Below, one piece after another: positions 9,651-19,019 of a stretch of DNA of 64,000 bases (position 1 is the stretch's first letter; the number at the start of each line of letters is the position of its first letter). Source of the DNA: Paenibacillus oralis (GTDB taxonomy: Bacteria > Bacillota > Bacilli > Paenibacillales > Paenibacillaceae); assembly GCF_003863965.1 (NCBI RefSeq), contig NZ_RRCN01000001.1, forward strand, positions 5,290,304-5,354,303, written 5' to 3'. The notes beneath the pieces were generated by a model. The model made no database searches. It saw only the letters and a list, made by a program, of their open reading frames with translations, and was not told where the DNA came from. The translations under genes and the position numbers were made by a program.

Positions 9651-10532
9651 ATGAATATTCAGCAACTAAAGTGCTTTGTTTCTCTTGCCGAGACCCTGAA
9701 TTTTTCAACAACGGCTGAGAAATTAAATTTGACACAACCTGCTGTAAGCCACAATATAAAAAGTTTAGAAAATGAGCTGGGAATCATTTTATTTGTTCGC
9801 AATAAAAGGACCGTTAATTTGACTTTAGCCGGCAATAGCTTTTACGAAGATATGGAAGGACTGCTATTTAGATTAGACCAATCCATTAAGAAAGCAAAAC
9901 TGCTCTCGGAAAAATATGAAAGCACTTTGGTTATCGGATACACGGAGACTGTTTTTGAGAAGCAAGTTTTGCCGGACATTATTAGGCGGTTTAAGGAAAG
10001 ATACCCGCAGATTCAGATTCAGTTGAAGAAGTCTAATTTGACCAGAGAGAAAGAAGACTTATTAAACCAAAAGTTTGATATCATATTTACTTCGGAAGAT
10101 AATTTGGGAAAGGACATTGATTTTTGTTTTTATCCAGTACTTAAAGGGTCCTATGTTTGTGTACTGCCCAAAAATCATCCTATTGCGAATGAAAGTGTGC
10201 TGGACATCGAACAATTAAATCATCAAGCGATCATTTTATTTGACGAACACCAATCCCCTCCAACACTAAAAAGGATGAACAGGAAAATTATTGAGAATTG
10301 TCCCGATTCCATTTATACCTATGGAGATACCATAAATACAGTACATACCATGATAAAAAGCGATCTTGGCGTTTCGGTTCTGCCGGACTTTGTGATTGGA
10401 GAGGACAATGAGATCGCCTTTGTTCCCTTAAGCTATACTGAAGAAGTGGTTTACGGTATTGCGTGCCTTAGAAGCGAACAGCGCTTAGAAGTAAAACGCT
10501 GGATTTCAACTATAAAAGAGTTATTCACTTAA
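9651..10532 (+). CDS. LysR-family transcriptional regulator
   Basis: Classical LysR protein of 293 residues. The N-terminal winged helix-turn-helix is clear ('LNFSTTAEKLNLTQPAVSHN') and is followed by the periplasmic-binding-like effector domain ('LVIGYTETVFEKQVLPD', then 'GSYVCVLPKNHPI'). ATG 9651 is used; a frame open to 9591 would start within the promoter. It is divergent from the nmrA-like/padC pair across about 120 bases that hold a consensus promoter and palindromes, so it probably controls both itself and that pair in response to a phenolic or quinone ligand. It ends in a strong terminator, making the three genes a self-contained cassette. Confidence 0.93.
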   Translation: MNIQQLKCFVSLAETLNFSTTAEKLNLTQPAVSHNIKSLENELGIILFVRNKRTVNLTLAGNSFYEDMEGLLFRLDQSIKKAKLLSEKYESTLVIGYTETVFEKQVLPDIIRRFKERYPQIQIQLKKSNLTREKEDLLNQKFDIIFTSEDNLGKDIDFCFYPVLKGSYVCVLPKNHPIANESVLDIEQLNHQAIILFDEHQSPPTLKRMNRKIIENCPDSIYTYGDTINTVHTMIKSDLGVSVLPDFVIGEDNEIAFVPLSYTEEVVYGIACLRSEQRLEVKRWISTIKELFT

Positions 10533-10536
10533 ACCG

Positions 10537-10586
10537 AAACCTGAACCAGGCAATGAGAAATCTTTGCTTTGGCTTCAGGTTTTTTA
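10537..10586 (+). terminator. Intrinsic terminator after LysR gene
   Basis: AAACCTGAA at 10537 pairs with TTCAGGTTT at 10574-10582, followed by a run of T. Confidence 0.85.
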
Positions 10587-10623
10587 TACTTTTTGATCCG
10601 GCAACGGGGCTGGCTCTTAAAAA

Positions 10624-10638
10624 ATGACAACGCTTTCT
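10624..10638 (+). promoter_or_regulatory. Weak cre-like site ahead of transporter operon
   Basis: ATGACAACGCTTTCT matches the CcpA consensus WTGNAANCGNWNNCW with one mismatch. It lies 130 bases before the first permease gene. Candidate only. Confidence 0.3.
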
Positions 10639-10767
10639 TAGAAATGTTGGCTTACGGCGATAAAGTCCAGGAGGATACACTAGATGTAAAGCCCATGGTT
10701 CCGAAGTAAGTTTTGCACGAAGCTTACTCAGGAAGCAATGCGCACAAAACTTTGAGGAGGAGCGCAT

Positions 10768-11751
10768 ATGGAACTGGATACACAGCTTATGAGCCCCGCG
10801 GCTGGGGGTGGCCGGCGAACCCAATTGTGGAAGCGGTTCAAAAAGCAAAAGGTACTGCATGTATTTGTCGGACTCGGCATGATCTTTCTGCTGATTTTTT
10901 CGTACACGCCGATGTTCGGTATTTTGATGGCTTTTAAAGACTACAGCATTTCAAACGGCATTGAGGGGATCTTTACCAGCGAGTGGGTGGGTCTGAGGTA
11001 TTTCGATGAATTCATCCACGATTATCAGTTTGCCACGATTGTCCGCAACACGCTGGTCTTGAGCTTTCTGAAGGTCATCTTCGCTTTTCCCGCGCCGATC
11101 TTGCTCGCGATCATGCTGAACGAAGTGAAGAACATGGCGTTCAAGCGGTTCGTTCAGACAATCAGCTATTTGCCGCATTTTATTTCCTGGGTTGTTGTTG
11201 TCGGCGTCTCCTACGCTTTTCTGTCCGCGGACGTCGGCATGGTCAACAGAGCCCTGATCGAAGCCGGATTCATCGACAAACCGCTCAATATTTTGACGAG
11301 TCCCAATTACTTCTGGGGGCTTGCCGTCGGAAGCGCGATTTGGAAGGAAATGGGCTGGTGGACGATCATCTTCCTGGCGGCCATTACGGGAATCAATCCC
11401 TCGCTTTACGAAGCCGCCGAGATTGACGGCGCCGGCAGGGTGGCGCGCATCCGTTATATCACGCTCCCTGGGATGAAGGGGACCATCGTCGTTGTGCTGG
11501 TCCTGACGATCGGCAGCATTCTCGGCGGCGGGCTGGTCGGTTCGAACTTCGAGCAGGCCTACCTGTTCGGCAACAGCATCAACAATCCGACATCGGAGAT
11601 CGTACAGACCTACGCGTTCAAAGTCGGTCTGAGCGACGGCCGTTTTTCCTATGCGGCGGCGATCGATCTAATTCAATCCGTCATCTCGGTGGTGTTGATT
11701 TTCTCCAGCAACTTCATCGCCAAGCGAGTGTCAGGGTCAAGCTTATTCTAG
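10768..11751 (+). CDS. Sugar ABC transporter permease, LplB type
   Basis: Inner-membrane subunit of a CUT1 carbohydrate importer, 327 residues with six predicted helices. The ATPase-contact EAA loop is 'EAAEIDGAGRVARIRYITLP'. TGAGGAGG sits 8-9 bases before ATG 10768. It opens a run of ten co-directional genes ending with GH95 at 24166, with the second permease 12-18 bases later. No ATPase gene is present, as usual for Lpl-type systems, which borrow a shared MsmX-like ATPase. The likely cargo, judged from the downstream enzymes, is an oligosaccharide bearing alpha-galactose and alpha-L-fucose or L-galactose. Confidence 0.93.
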   Translation: MELDTQLMSPAAGGGRRTQLWKRFKKQKVLHVFVGLGMIFLLIFSYTPMFGILMAFKDYSISNGIEGIFTSEWVGLRYFDEFIHDYQFATIVRNTLVLSFLKVIFAFPAPILLAIMLNEVKNMAFKRFVQTISYLPHFISWVVVVGVSYAFLSADVGMVNRALIEAGFIDKPLNILTSPNYFWGLAVGSAIWKEMGWWTIIFLAAITGINPSLYEAAEIDGAGRVARIRYITLPGMKGTIVVVLVLTIGSILGGGLVGSNFEQAYLFGNSINNPTSEIVQTYAFKVGLSDGRFSYAAAIDLIQSVISVVLIFSSNFIAKRVSGSSLF

Positions 11752-11769
11752 AAAAAAGGAGGGTTGGTG

Positions 11770-12657
11770 GTGCTCAAAAGCCAAAAACAGAAGGATTTTC
11801 TTTTTGACAGCGTGATTTACATCGTTTTGTTTATCATCATGCTCACCATGCTGTACCCGTTCTATTATGTGCTGATCGCCTCATTTAACAAAGGTTCCGA
11901 TACACTCCTGGGAGGCGTTTATTTGTGGCCCCGAAGCATTACTCTGGAGAATTACAAAGTTTTTCTGGACGATCCGAAATGGTATCGCGCCTTCTTGGTT
12001 ACGGTTGCCCGGACGATATCGGGCACGGTGTTGGGACTTCTGCTGACGAGCCTGGTCGCTTACGCTCTTTCGCACCGTGATTTGTTGTTCAGCAAGACGT
12101 ATTTTACGATCATCATTTTCGCGATGTACTTCTCCGGTGGCTTGATTCCCTATTACGTGGTGCTGCGTTCGATCGGACTGCTTAATTCATTTGCCGTTTA
12201 CATTGTCCCGTCCATGCTTAACACGTTTTTTCTGCTGATCGCCATCTCGTTCTTCCGGGAAATCCCCGGCGAGATGAAGGAATCGGCGCACATGGACGGC
12301 GCTGGCGAACTCGTGATTTTTTTTCGGATCATCCTGCCGGTTTCGACGCCGGTACTGGCCACCATGGCGTTGTTCATGGGCGTCGGCCAATGGAATTCAT
12401 GGTTGGATTCCGCTTATTTCGTACAATCGGAGAACCTGAGAACGCTTACTTACCGCATGATGGAAGTGATCAACAAGAGCAACTCGCCAATGGATGCCAT
12501 TGCCGTTGCAAACAGCGCTTCGGCCTCGGCAGGGGTTACGAGCTTCTCGCTGCAGGTAACGTCGATGGTGGTCTCCATTGTGCCGATCATCTGCGTTTAT
12601 CCGTTTCTGCAAAAATACTTTGTGCATGGAATCATGTTAGGCTCTGTGAAAGGATAA
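11770..12657 (+). CDS. Sugar ABC transporter permease, LplC/YtcP type
   Basis: Second membrane subunit of the importer, 295 residues with six helices and the EAA loop 'KESAHMDGAGELVIFFRIIL'. GTG 11770 is preferred because it lies 7 bases after AAGGAGGG; TTG 11764 and GTG 11767 are too near the ribosome site. The C-terminal 'YFVHGIMLGSVKG' ending is typical of this permease class. It pairs with the permease just upstream, and the binding-protein gene follows after 64 bases that contain a cre-like site. Confidence 0.92.
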   Translation: MLKSQKQKDFLFDSVIYIVLFIIMLTMLYPFYYVLIASFNKGSDTLLGGVYLWPRSITLENYKVFLDDPKWYRAFLVTVARTISGTVLGLLLTSLVAYALSHRDLLFSKTYFTIIIFAMYFSGGLIPYYVVLRSIGLLNSFAVYIVPSMLNTFFLLIAISFFREIPGEMKESAHMDGAGELVIFFRIILPVSTPVLATMALFMGVGQWNSWLDSAYFVQSENLRTLTYRMMEVINKSNSPMDAIAVANSASASAGVTSFSLQVTSMVVSIVPIICVYPFLQKYFVHGIMLGSVKG

Positions 12658-12672
12658 GTGGTTGTTTCTATT

Positions 12673-12686
12673 TTTAAGCGCTTACA
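12673..12686 (+). promoter_or_regulatory. cre-like CcpA operator
   Basis: TTTAAGCGCTTACA differs at one position from the ideal palindrome TGTAAGCGCTTACA. It lies between the second permease and the binding-protein gene, about 35 bases before the latter's start, so catabolite control of the operon's distal part is likely. Confidence 0.65.
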
Positions 12687-12721
12687 TTAAAATGACAATA
12701 TATCCATTGGAGGGGTTTGTT

Positions 12722-14281
12722 TTGAAAACATTCCAAAGCTACAAGCTGCTTGCAGCGACACTGGCGGCGGTGCTTGCGTTCACGCTGCTGTCCGCCTGCG
12801 GCGACAACGGCAACGGCGAAGGCGCGAAGCAAGGCGGCGATTCGCCGGAGAAATCCGGCGGCGTGAAGGAGTTGTCGCTGTTCATCGATGCGCCATGGTA
12901 TCCGGTTAAAGAATGGAAAGGACCGATCGCAGAGAAAATTACGGAGAAAACGGGAGTCAAGCTCAACGTTACCGTCGCAACGGACGATAAGCAGCTGCCG
13001 CTGATGATCGCTTCCGGAGATCTGCCGGACCTCGTCTTCACGTATGCCAACATTAATCGAATGTCGGATTCGAAGCTGTCCTATCCCTGGAATGAGTTGA
13101 TCGAGAAATATGCGCCGGATTTCAAAATCGATCAGACGAGAATTGCGATCCATACAATGGACGACGGCAACTTCTACACGGTACGGAATTCCTTCGCCAC
13201 ACAGGAGGAAATGGCTCAAAATAAATATTCGATCGGCAGCGACGGCAATCCCGGCATAGCCGTGCGGGAAGATATCCTGAAGGAGCTCGGCAATCCGCCG
13301 ATTCAATCGCTCGACGATTTCACGAAGGTGCTGGGCATGGTCAAGGAGAAGTATCCCGATATGGTGCCGCTGATGATGGACAAAGAGTGGATTGAGCAGT
13401 ATTTTCTGCAGCAGTTCGGCACCGAAGCCCTCCTGGATGGCTGGTATGAACGAGATGGAAAAGTGGATTATGCCATCAGACAGCCGAAGATGTTGGACTT
13501 CTTCAAATTTATGAATGGCTTATATCGCAATGGATACATTCTGGCGGAAAATTTCGCCTTCGCAAACGACCAGATTGACGACCAGTACGTAACAAGCGGC
13601 AAAGCGTTTGCTCACGTTTATACCGTTACCACGGCGGACTCGGATAACATCAAAATTAAGAGCAACGGAGGTTCATTTACGTTCAAAATGCTGCCCAGCG
13701 CCTTGTCGAAAGACGCGAAGGTGGTGAGCACGGGTCTCGGATTTGCCGGTACTTTCATCACCAAGAAAAACAAGGATCCGGAGGCGTCAATCAAGTTCAT
13801 TCAATACCTGGCGAGCGACGAAGGCAAAAAACTGACCATGTTTGGCGTCGAGGGCGAGCATTGGACATGGAACGATGCGGGTTATCCGGATCTGAAATAC
13901 AATCCGACCGATGCCGATTTCATGAACGGCAATGGAATTAAATGGTGGTATCTGTACAACGACGGAGTCACGGAAGGCATGCTGTCCTATGTTCCGGGCA
14001 CGCAGAAGACACAGGCCTTACTGGAGACAAAGGCCATTACCGCCTATAAGCCGGCGCTCGGCCTGATTCAGACCCAGCCGGATTCTAAAGAAAAGACGAT
14101 CAAAACCAAGATCGACGAGATGATCAAAAATGAGAAGGTTAAAATTTACCTGGCGGGTTCCGAAGAGGAAGCCGTTGCGAAATACGAGAATATGGTGAAG
14201 ACGGCCGAGAATATGGGCTTGCAAGAGCTTGTCGATTGGGCAAACGAGACTTATCAGAAGAAGAAGGATTTGTTCGAGTAA
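12722..14281 (+). CDS. Extracellular sugar-binding lipoprotein, LplA type
   Basis: Solute-binding receptor of the ABC importer, 519 residues. TTG 12722 is chosen with GGAGGGG at 12709-12715; it yields a short basic N-terminus, hydrophobic core and lipobox 'LLSAC' with lipidated Cys26, followed by a Gly/Asn-rich linker. The body matches the large LplA-like binding proteins ('MIASGDLPDLVF', 'GIAVREDILKELG'). An upstream in-frame TTG at 12662 would destroy the signal peptide. The gene follows both permeases, whereas in the xylan locus near 51 kb it precedes them. A stem-loop follows the stop codon. Confidence 0.93.
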   Translation: MKTFQSYKLLAATLAAVLAFTLLSACGDNGNGEGAKQGGDSPEKSGGVKELSLFIDAPWYPVKEWKGPIAEKITEKTGVKLNVTVATDDKQLPLMIASGDLPDLVFTYANINRMSDSKLSYPWNELIEKYAPDFKIDQTRIAIHTMDDGNFYTVRNSFATQEEMAQNKYSIGSDGNPGIAVREDILKELGNPPIQSLDDFTKVLGMVKEKYPDMVPLMMDKEWIEQYFLQQFGTEALLDGWYERDGKVDYAIRQPKMLDFFKFMNGLYRNGYILAENFAFANDQIDDQYVTSGKAFAHVYTVTTADSDNIKIKSNGGSFTFKMLPSALSKDAKVVSTGLGFAGTFITKKNKDPEASIKFIQYLASDEGKKLTMFGVEGEHWTWNDAGYPDLKYNPTDADFMNGNGIKWWYLYNDGVTEGMLSYVPGTQKTQALLETKAITAYKPALGLIQTQPDSKEKTIKTKIDEMIKNEKVKIYLAGSEEEAVAKYENMVKTAENMGLQELVDWANETYQKKKDLFE

Positions 14282-14296
14282 GCGAAGGTCGCCGCA

Positions 14297-14329
14297 ACCG
14301 GTAGGGAGGTCAAAACTCTACCGGGTTTT
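14297..14329 (+). terminator. Stem-loop after binding-protein gene, probable attenuator
   Basis: CCGGTAG at 14298 pairs with CTACCGG at 14318-14324, followed by GTTTTG. A partial terminator here would make more binding protein than kinase, a common arrangement. Confidence 0.6.
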
Positions 14330-14384
14330 GCTTGCTCATGGTACGGTTAGAAGAAATAAATCGGCAGCGGGGGGAATCGTTACC

Positions 14385-16133
14385 GTGAGCATCGTACGCA
14401 AAATCATTTTAGGATATGTCATCTTGATTTTTATTCCGGTCGTCACGTTCGGATATTACTATTATGTACAAATCTACGGCAACCTGACCCAACAATTCGT
14501 GGAGAGCCGGCAAAAAATATTGGAACAGGCCAAGGCAAACATGAAGGCGGATCTGACCCGCGTCGACTCCATCCATCGCTTGCTGCAATATAACCCGTAT
14601 GTGACGGATTATTTAGGCGGAATTTATGAATCCGAATCGGACAGCATTTACGCCTACAACCGGTATATCAGTCCGATTATTACACAGTCGCTGTATGCCA
14701 ATCCGGAAATTGAGAGGTTCAGGATATATACAACAAAGGAGCGCGCGCTTCAAATCACCGACCGGTTTCTCGATATATCGTCTCTGGATCCTCAGGGCAA
14801 GGAGATCGCCAGTTCGCTGAAGCCTGGTCAAGGAGTGTGGGGTGTGCCCGATCCAGGAGCCCGGGAACCGCGGCTCGTTTTTTACCAGAACATTTACAAC
14901 CCGGATTTTACAGAGGTCATCGGGCTTCTCGAGCTCCGCATCAGCGGTGGTCTGATCCGGAAATTTTACAACGCGACAGGCGGAGAAGGCAACTGGAAAG
15001 CGTTCCTGTTACCGAAGCAAGGAGGTCTGCCGGCGGCGGAAGGCGCAGCTGCCGGGATTGACGACGAAACGTGGAAGCTGCTCGGCACGAACGATACGAA
15101 AGCTTATTTCATCAACCGGAAAACGATCGTAAATCAGCTTTACATCGAGGAGCTTGGCGTCCGGGTCGTCGTCACCGGAAAGGTAGACGAAGTGTTTCAC
15201 GCAGTCAAACGCAAAGAGATTATTCTGATTTCCACCATCGTCCTTCTTCTGGCGGCACTGTCGCTTGCGTATTATGCGCTCGCGTCTACCATTACGAAAC
15301 GTATCCTTCGCCTGGCCAGACATATGCGCAACTTGAGCGATGACAATATGAAACAGTACATCAGCAAGCACGACAAGCCGAACCGTCAGGATGAGATCGG
15401 GTTTCTGACCATGACCTACAATTCGATGATCCAGCGTATGGATGAGCTGATCAACAACGTCCACCGGGCCGAGCTGCGAAACAAAGAAGCGGCCTATAAA
15501 GTGCTGCAAGCCCAAATCAAACCGCATTTTCTGTACAACACGCTTGAGACCATCCGAATGCTGGCGGAATCCAACAACGATAAAGAGGTAGCCGACATTT
15601 CCTATTGGTTCGGGAAGCTGATGCGTTACAGCCTGTCTTCGAAGGAGGATCAGACGGTGCTTGCCAGGGAAATCGAGACGGTCGTCTTCTATCTCAATAT
15701 TCACAAAATGCGGCTTCAGAACAGGCTGAGTTACGAGATTGACATTGCCGTCGACGCGGAGCAGATCGCCTGCCCCCGGTTCATGCTCCAGCCTTTGATC
15801 GAGAACTGCATCATCCATGGGGCGTCCGCGACGCTGCGACCCGTCCATATCAAGCTTCAGGCGTCGGAAACCGCCGGCGAAATCCGGATCTGCGTTTCGG
15901 ACAGCGGAATAGGCATTCCGGAAGACAAACTGCCCAGGCTCCGTTCACGGCTAACGGGGGGAGGCGATGTACATTCCGTCCAGGAGATGGAGGGAGGCGT
16001 AGGTCTGATTAACGTCAACGAGCGGGTCAAATCGTTTTTCGGCGGCGCTTCGCACTTGGCGCTCGATAGTGAGCAAGGCCGGGGAACATGTCTCACCATC
16101 ATCATATCGAAAGGGGCGGCGGGTCAACGATGA
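14385..16133 (+). CDS. YesM-type sensor histidine kinase
   Basis: Membrane kinase of 582 residues. GTG 14385 follows a G-rich site (CGGGGGGAA); longer frames would overlap the binding-protein gene. It has an N-terminal membrane helix ('IILGYVILIFIPVVTFGY'), an extracellular sensor domain of about 250 residues, a second helix near residue 285, a HAMP linker, the kinase motif 'AQIKPHFLYNT' with His381, N box 'IENCIIHGAS' and G1 box 'SDSGIGIPE'. The stop overlaps the regulator's ATG by 4 bases. It probably senses the sugar taken up by the neighbouring transporter. Confidence 0.94.
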   Translation: MSIVRKIILGYVILIFIPVVTFGYYYYVQIYGNLTQQFVESRQKILEQAKANMKADLTRVDSIHRLLQYNPYVTDYLGGIYESESDSIYAYNRYISPIITQSLYANPEIERFRIYTTKERALQITDRFLDISSLDPQGKEIASSLKPGQGVWGVPDPGAREPRLVFYQNIYNPDFTEVIGLLELRISGGLIRKFYNATGGEGNWKAFLLPKQGGLPAAEGAAAGIDDETWKLLGTNDTKAYFINRKTIVNQLYIEELGVRVVVTGKVDEVFHAVKRKEIILISTIVLLLAALSLAYYALASTITKRILRLARHMRNLSDDNMKQYISKHDKPNRQDEIGFLTMTYNSMIQRMDELINNVHRAELRNKEAAYKVLQAQIKPHFLYNTLETIRMLAESNNDKEVADISYWFGKLMRYSLSSKEDQTVLAREIETVVFYLNIHKMRLQNRLSYEIDIAVDAEQIACPRFMLQPLIENCIIHGASATLRPVHIKLQASETAGEIRICVSDSGIGIPEDKLPRLRSRLTGGGDVHSVQEMEGGVGLINVNERVKSFFGGASHLALDSEQGRGTCLTIIISKGAAGQR

Positions 16134-16864
16134 GATTATTGATTGTGGATGATGAGCCGCTTATTCTTGGGGGATTGGTCAAGGTCATCAAAGATGCGGC
16201 TCCGCTCGGTACCGAGGTGCGCGAGGCAGGCAACGCTTTTGAAGCGCTTGAAGTCATGAAAGGTTATATGCCGGATGTTACGGTGACGGATCTCCATATG
16301 CCGGAGAAAAACGGATTCGAGCTGATGGAGGAGGCCAAGGAGAGCGGATTGTGCGACCGATTTATTATCCTGACGGGCTATGACGATTTCGAATACGTGA
16401 GGAGAGCGCTGCGCTGGGGCGTGGTGGATTATTTGCTGAAACCGCTTGACAAAAATGAGATTGCCGGGCTGCTGACACATATCGATCAAGAGCTTCCTTC
16501 CGAAGCCGATTCGGAGTGTGAACGGCACACGAAACGTATTCTGGCCTATACAGAACAGCATTATATGAACGACCTTTCGCTGGATCATCTTGCCGAACTG
16601 ATGAATCTTCATCCGAATTACATCAGCAGCTTGTTCAAGAAAGTGACGGGAGACACGTTTGTGAATTATTTAAACGCATTCCGGATCAAGGAAGCGCAGA
16701 AATTGCTAGGGACGCACCGGCATCTTTCCGTGAGCGAGATCGGGCGGCGGGTCGGGTTTGAGAGTAAACATTATTTCGCCAAAGTGTTCAAGAAGTATAC
16801 GGGGATCACGCCAGGCGCCTACCGTGAAAGAGACGAAACGGCAAAGGACAGAGACGAATCCTAA
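16130..16864 (+). CDS. Short response regulator, REC plus AraC domain
   Basis: Partner of the overlapping kinase, 244 residues. The receiver domain has 'VDDEPLI' and phospho-acceptor Asp54 in 'VTDLHMPE'; the C-terminal 100 residues carry the AraC pair ('LHPNYISSLFKKVTG', 'VGFESKHYFAKVFKKYTG'). It is less than half the length of the other three YesN proteins in the window because the middle domain is absent, and the receiver joins the DNA-binding part by a short linker. ATG 16130 overlaps the kinase stop codon; a longer frame from 16088 is an artefact. GH36 follows 20 bases later. Confidence 0.93.
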   Translation: MRLLIVDDEPLILGGLVKVIKDAAPLGTEVREAGNAFEALEVMKGYMPDVTVTDLHMPEKNGFELMEEAKESGLCDRFIILTGYDDFEYVRRALRWGVVDYLLKPLDKNEIAGLLTHIDQELPSEADSECERHTKRILAYTEQHYMNDLSLDHLAELMNLHPNYISSLFKKVTGDTFVNYLNAFRIKEAQKLLGTHRHLSVSEIGRRVGFESKHYFAKVFKKYTGITPGAYRERDETAKDRDES

Positions 16865-16884
16865 AAAAAGAAGGTCGGGATGAA

Positions 16885-18999
16885 ATGGAGATTAATAAGG
16901 ACTATAGATTCGGCGATATGATAGCCCGTTATGTTAAAGACGGCCAAACCGGGCAACCGGGCTTGGTCCTGCTGCCGGAATCCATGGTATCCCATGTCTG
17001 TGAGAAGAAATACAAGGCGGATCCTTTAGTGCAACTCAAATTCATCGGGGATGCTTATCCCGGCGGATTCGCGCACGGCCATTCCATGCGCAACAGCGGA
17101 ACCATGGATGCGCTGTTATTTGAAGAACAGCGTAAATTGGAGCGCGATACTAGTGTAACGGTGGTGTCCGTATGGCGCAGCCCGAGTTCGTGCCGGGTCG
17201 AGCATCATTTAACCTGGTATTCGGGGTATCGAGCGCTGGAGTCTTTTACAATCGTCAAGAATGAAAGCGAACTGCCCGTTACGGCGGAAATGATATCATC
17301 CTTCTCGTTGACAGGGTTCACCCCGTTTGCCGAGGATGATGCTCCCGAATCGTTAATTTTCCATCGAATCCTTAGTTCATGGTCCGCGGAAGGGCGCTTA
17401 TATTCCAGTAATATCGAAGATTTAAACCTTGAACCGGCCTGGGCGCCTTCGGGTACACGATGTCTGCGCTTCGGACAGGTAGGATCCATGCCGGTGCGGG
17501 GATTTTTCCCGGCGGCATATTTGGAGGACACCCGCGTTGGCGTGACTTGGGGGGTTCAAATCGCCCACCCCGCCTCCTGGCAGATCGAGATCGGCAGACG
17601 GGATGACGCCCTGTATCTGTCAGGCGGACTGGCGGACAGGGAATTTGGCCATTGGACCAAGACGATTGGCCCTGGAGAGGCATTTCAGACTCCCAGCGCC
17701 TATCTCACCGCAGTAGTGGGGGATGTTGACCGTGCGGCGGAGCGGTTAACCGGGATGCAGGACCGGCCTCTATTGCGCGGGCCGGCGCTGGAAGAAGATT
17801 TGCCGATCGTCTTTAACGAGTTTTGTACAACATGGGGGTCTCCATCGGCTGCGAATCTTTACGCGATTGCCGAACGGCTCAAAGGCAGGGGAATACGTTA
17901 TCTTGTCATTGATTGCGGATGGTATAAGCGGGAAGGGACGCACTGGTTTAACAGTATGGGCGATTGGGATGTGAACCCGATTGATTTCCCCGATGGGCTG
18001 GAACAAACGCTCGAACATATTAGAAAATGCGGGATGATTCCCGGCATTTGGTTCGAAATGGAAGTTTGCGGCGTGGAATCCGCGGCGTTTCATTGGGTTG
18101 ATCATCTCTTAAAACGGGACGGCTTGCCGATCACGAGCGGTGACCGGCGGTTTTGGGACTTCCGCGATCCCTTTGTCGTCAGCTATTTGAAAGAGAAAGT
18201 GATCTCCTTTTTGAAAAATCATGGATTCGGCTATTTAAAAGTTGATTATAACGATAATCTGGGCATCGGCTGCGACGGCGCGGAATCGCTCGGTGAAGGA
18301 TTACGCCGGCAGATGCAAGCGGTTCAGGATTTTTTCAGGTTGATCAAACAAGAAGTACCCGATATTGTGATTGAAAATTGCGCATCCGGCGGTCACCGCT
18401 TGGAGCCTTCCATGGTTGGACTTACAAGTATGTCATCATTTTCGGACGCTCATGAATGCGAGGAAATCCCGATCATTGCCGCGAATTTGCATAGAGTGAT
18501 TTTGCCGAGGCAAAGCCAGATCTGGGCCGTTCTCAGAAAAAATGACAGTTTGCAGCGTTTGGTGTACTCGCTGGCCGGCACGATGTTAGGCCGGATGTGT
18601 TTGTCCGGCGATATCCATGATTTGAATGAAGAACAGTGGAAAATTGTGGACGAGGCCATTGCTTTCTATAAGCTGGTTTCTCCGATCATTAAGGAAGGTA
18701 CAACAAATCGATACGGCACCTTGGTGCACAGCTATCGTCATCCCAAGGGATGGCAAGGAATCACGCGCACATCCAAAGACCGATCACAGATGATGGCAGT
18801 TGTACATACCTTTGGAGGTGATGTTCCGGAAAGTGTAAAGCTGCCTCTTCCTGCATGGGGGCATTACGAAATTACGCAAATGTTCCCGGACAACAATACG
18901 GATGTGAAAGTAGAAGACGGTCACATTTCCTGCCGTTTGGCAAAACCGTTTTCGGCCTTGTGCATACTTCTCCGCATGAAGCAGTTTGGCGCACAATAA
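16885..18999 (+). CDS. GH36 alpha-galactosidase family enzyme
   Basis: Retaining alpha-galactosidase or related enzyme, 704 residues, no signal peptide, so cytoplasmic. An N-terminal beta-supersandwich is followed by the catalytic barrel with nucleophile Asp454 in 'YLKVDYND' and acid/base Asp521 in 'SFSDAHE'; 'ENCASGGHR' between them is the family signature. 'VIDCGWYK' marks the barrel's substrate pocket. It lies between the two-component genes and the sugar-lactone genes in one continuous run. The family also holds alpha-N-acetylgalactosaminidases, so the exact substrate is open. Confidence 0.9.
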   Translation: MEINKDYRFGDMIARYVKDGQTGQPGLVLLPESMVSHVCEKKYKADPLVQLKFIGDAYPGGFAHGHSMRNSGTMDALLFEEQRKLERDTSVTVVSVWRSPSSCRVEHHLTWYSGYRALESFTIVKNESELPVTAEMISSFSLTGFTPFAEDDAPESLIFHRILSSWSAEGRLYSSNIEDLNLEPAWAPSGTRCLRFGQVGSMPVRGFFPAAYLEDTRVGVTWGVQIAHPASWQIEIGRRDDALYLSGGLADREFGHWTKTIGPGEAFQTPSAYLTAVVGDVDRAAERLTGMQDRPLLRGPALEEDLPIVFNEFCTTWGSPSAANLYAIAERLKGRGIRYLVIDCGWYKREGTHWFNSMGDWDVNPIDFPDGLEQTLEHIRKCGMIPGIWFEMEVCGVESAAFHWVDHLLKRDGLPITSGDRRFWDFRDPFVVSYLKEKVISFLKNHGFGYLKVDYNDNLGIGCDGAESLGEGLRRQMQAVQDFFRLIKQEVPDIVIENCASGGHRLEPSMVGLTSMSSFSDAHECEEIPIIAANLHRVILPRQSQIWAVLRKNDSLQRLVYSLAGTMLGRMCLSGDIHDLNEEQWKIVDEAIAFYKLVSPIIKEGTTNRYGTLVHSYRHPKGWQGITRTSKDRSQMMAVVHTFGGDVPESVKLPLPAWGHYEITQMFPDNNTDVKVEDGHISCRLAKPFSALCILLRMKQFGAQ

Positions 19000-19019
19000 G
19001 GTGGAATGGAGGTGGTTTG

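Noticed and set aside
16088..16132. Frame beginning 'MSHHHHIERGGG', which looks like an engineered His-tag
   Set aside because: It lies inside the kinase 3' end in another frame. The regulator starts at ATG 16130, which overlaps the kinase stop codon, so the His run is coincidence.
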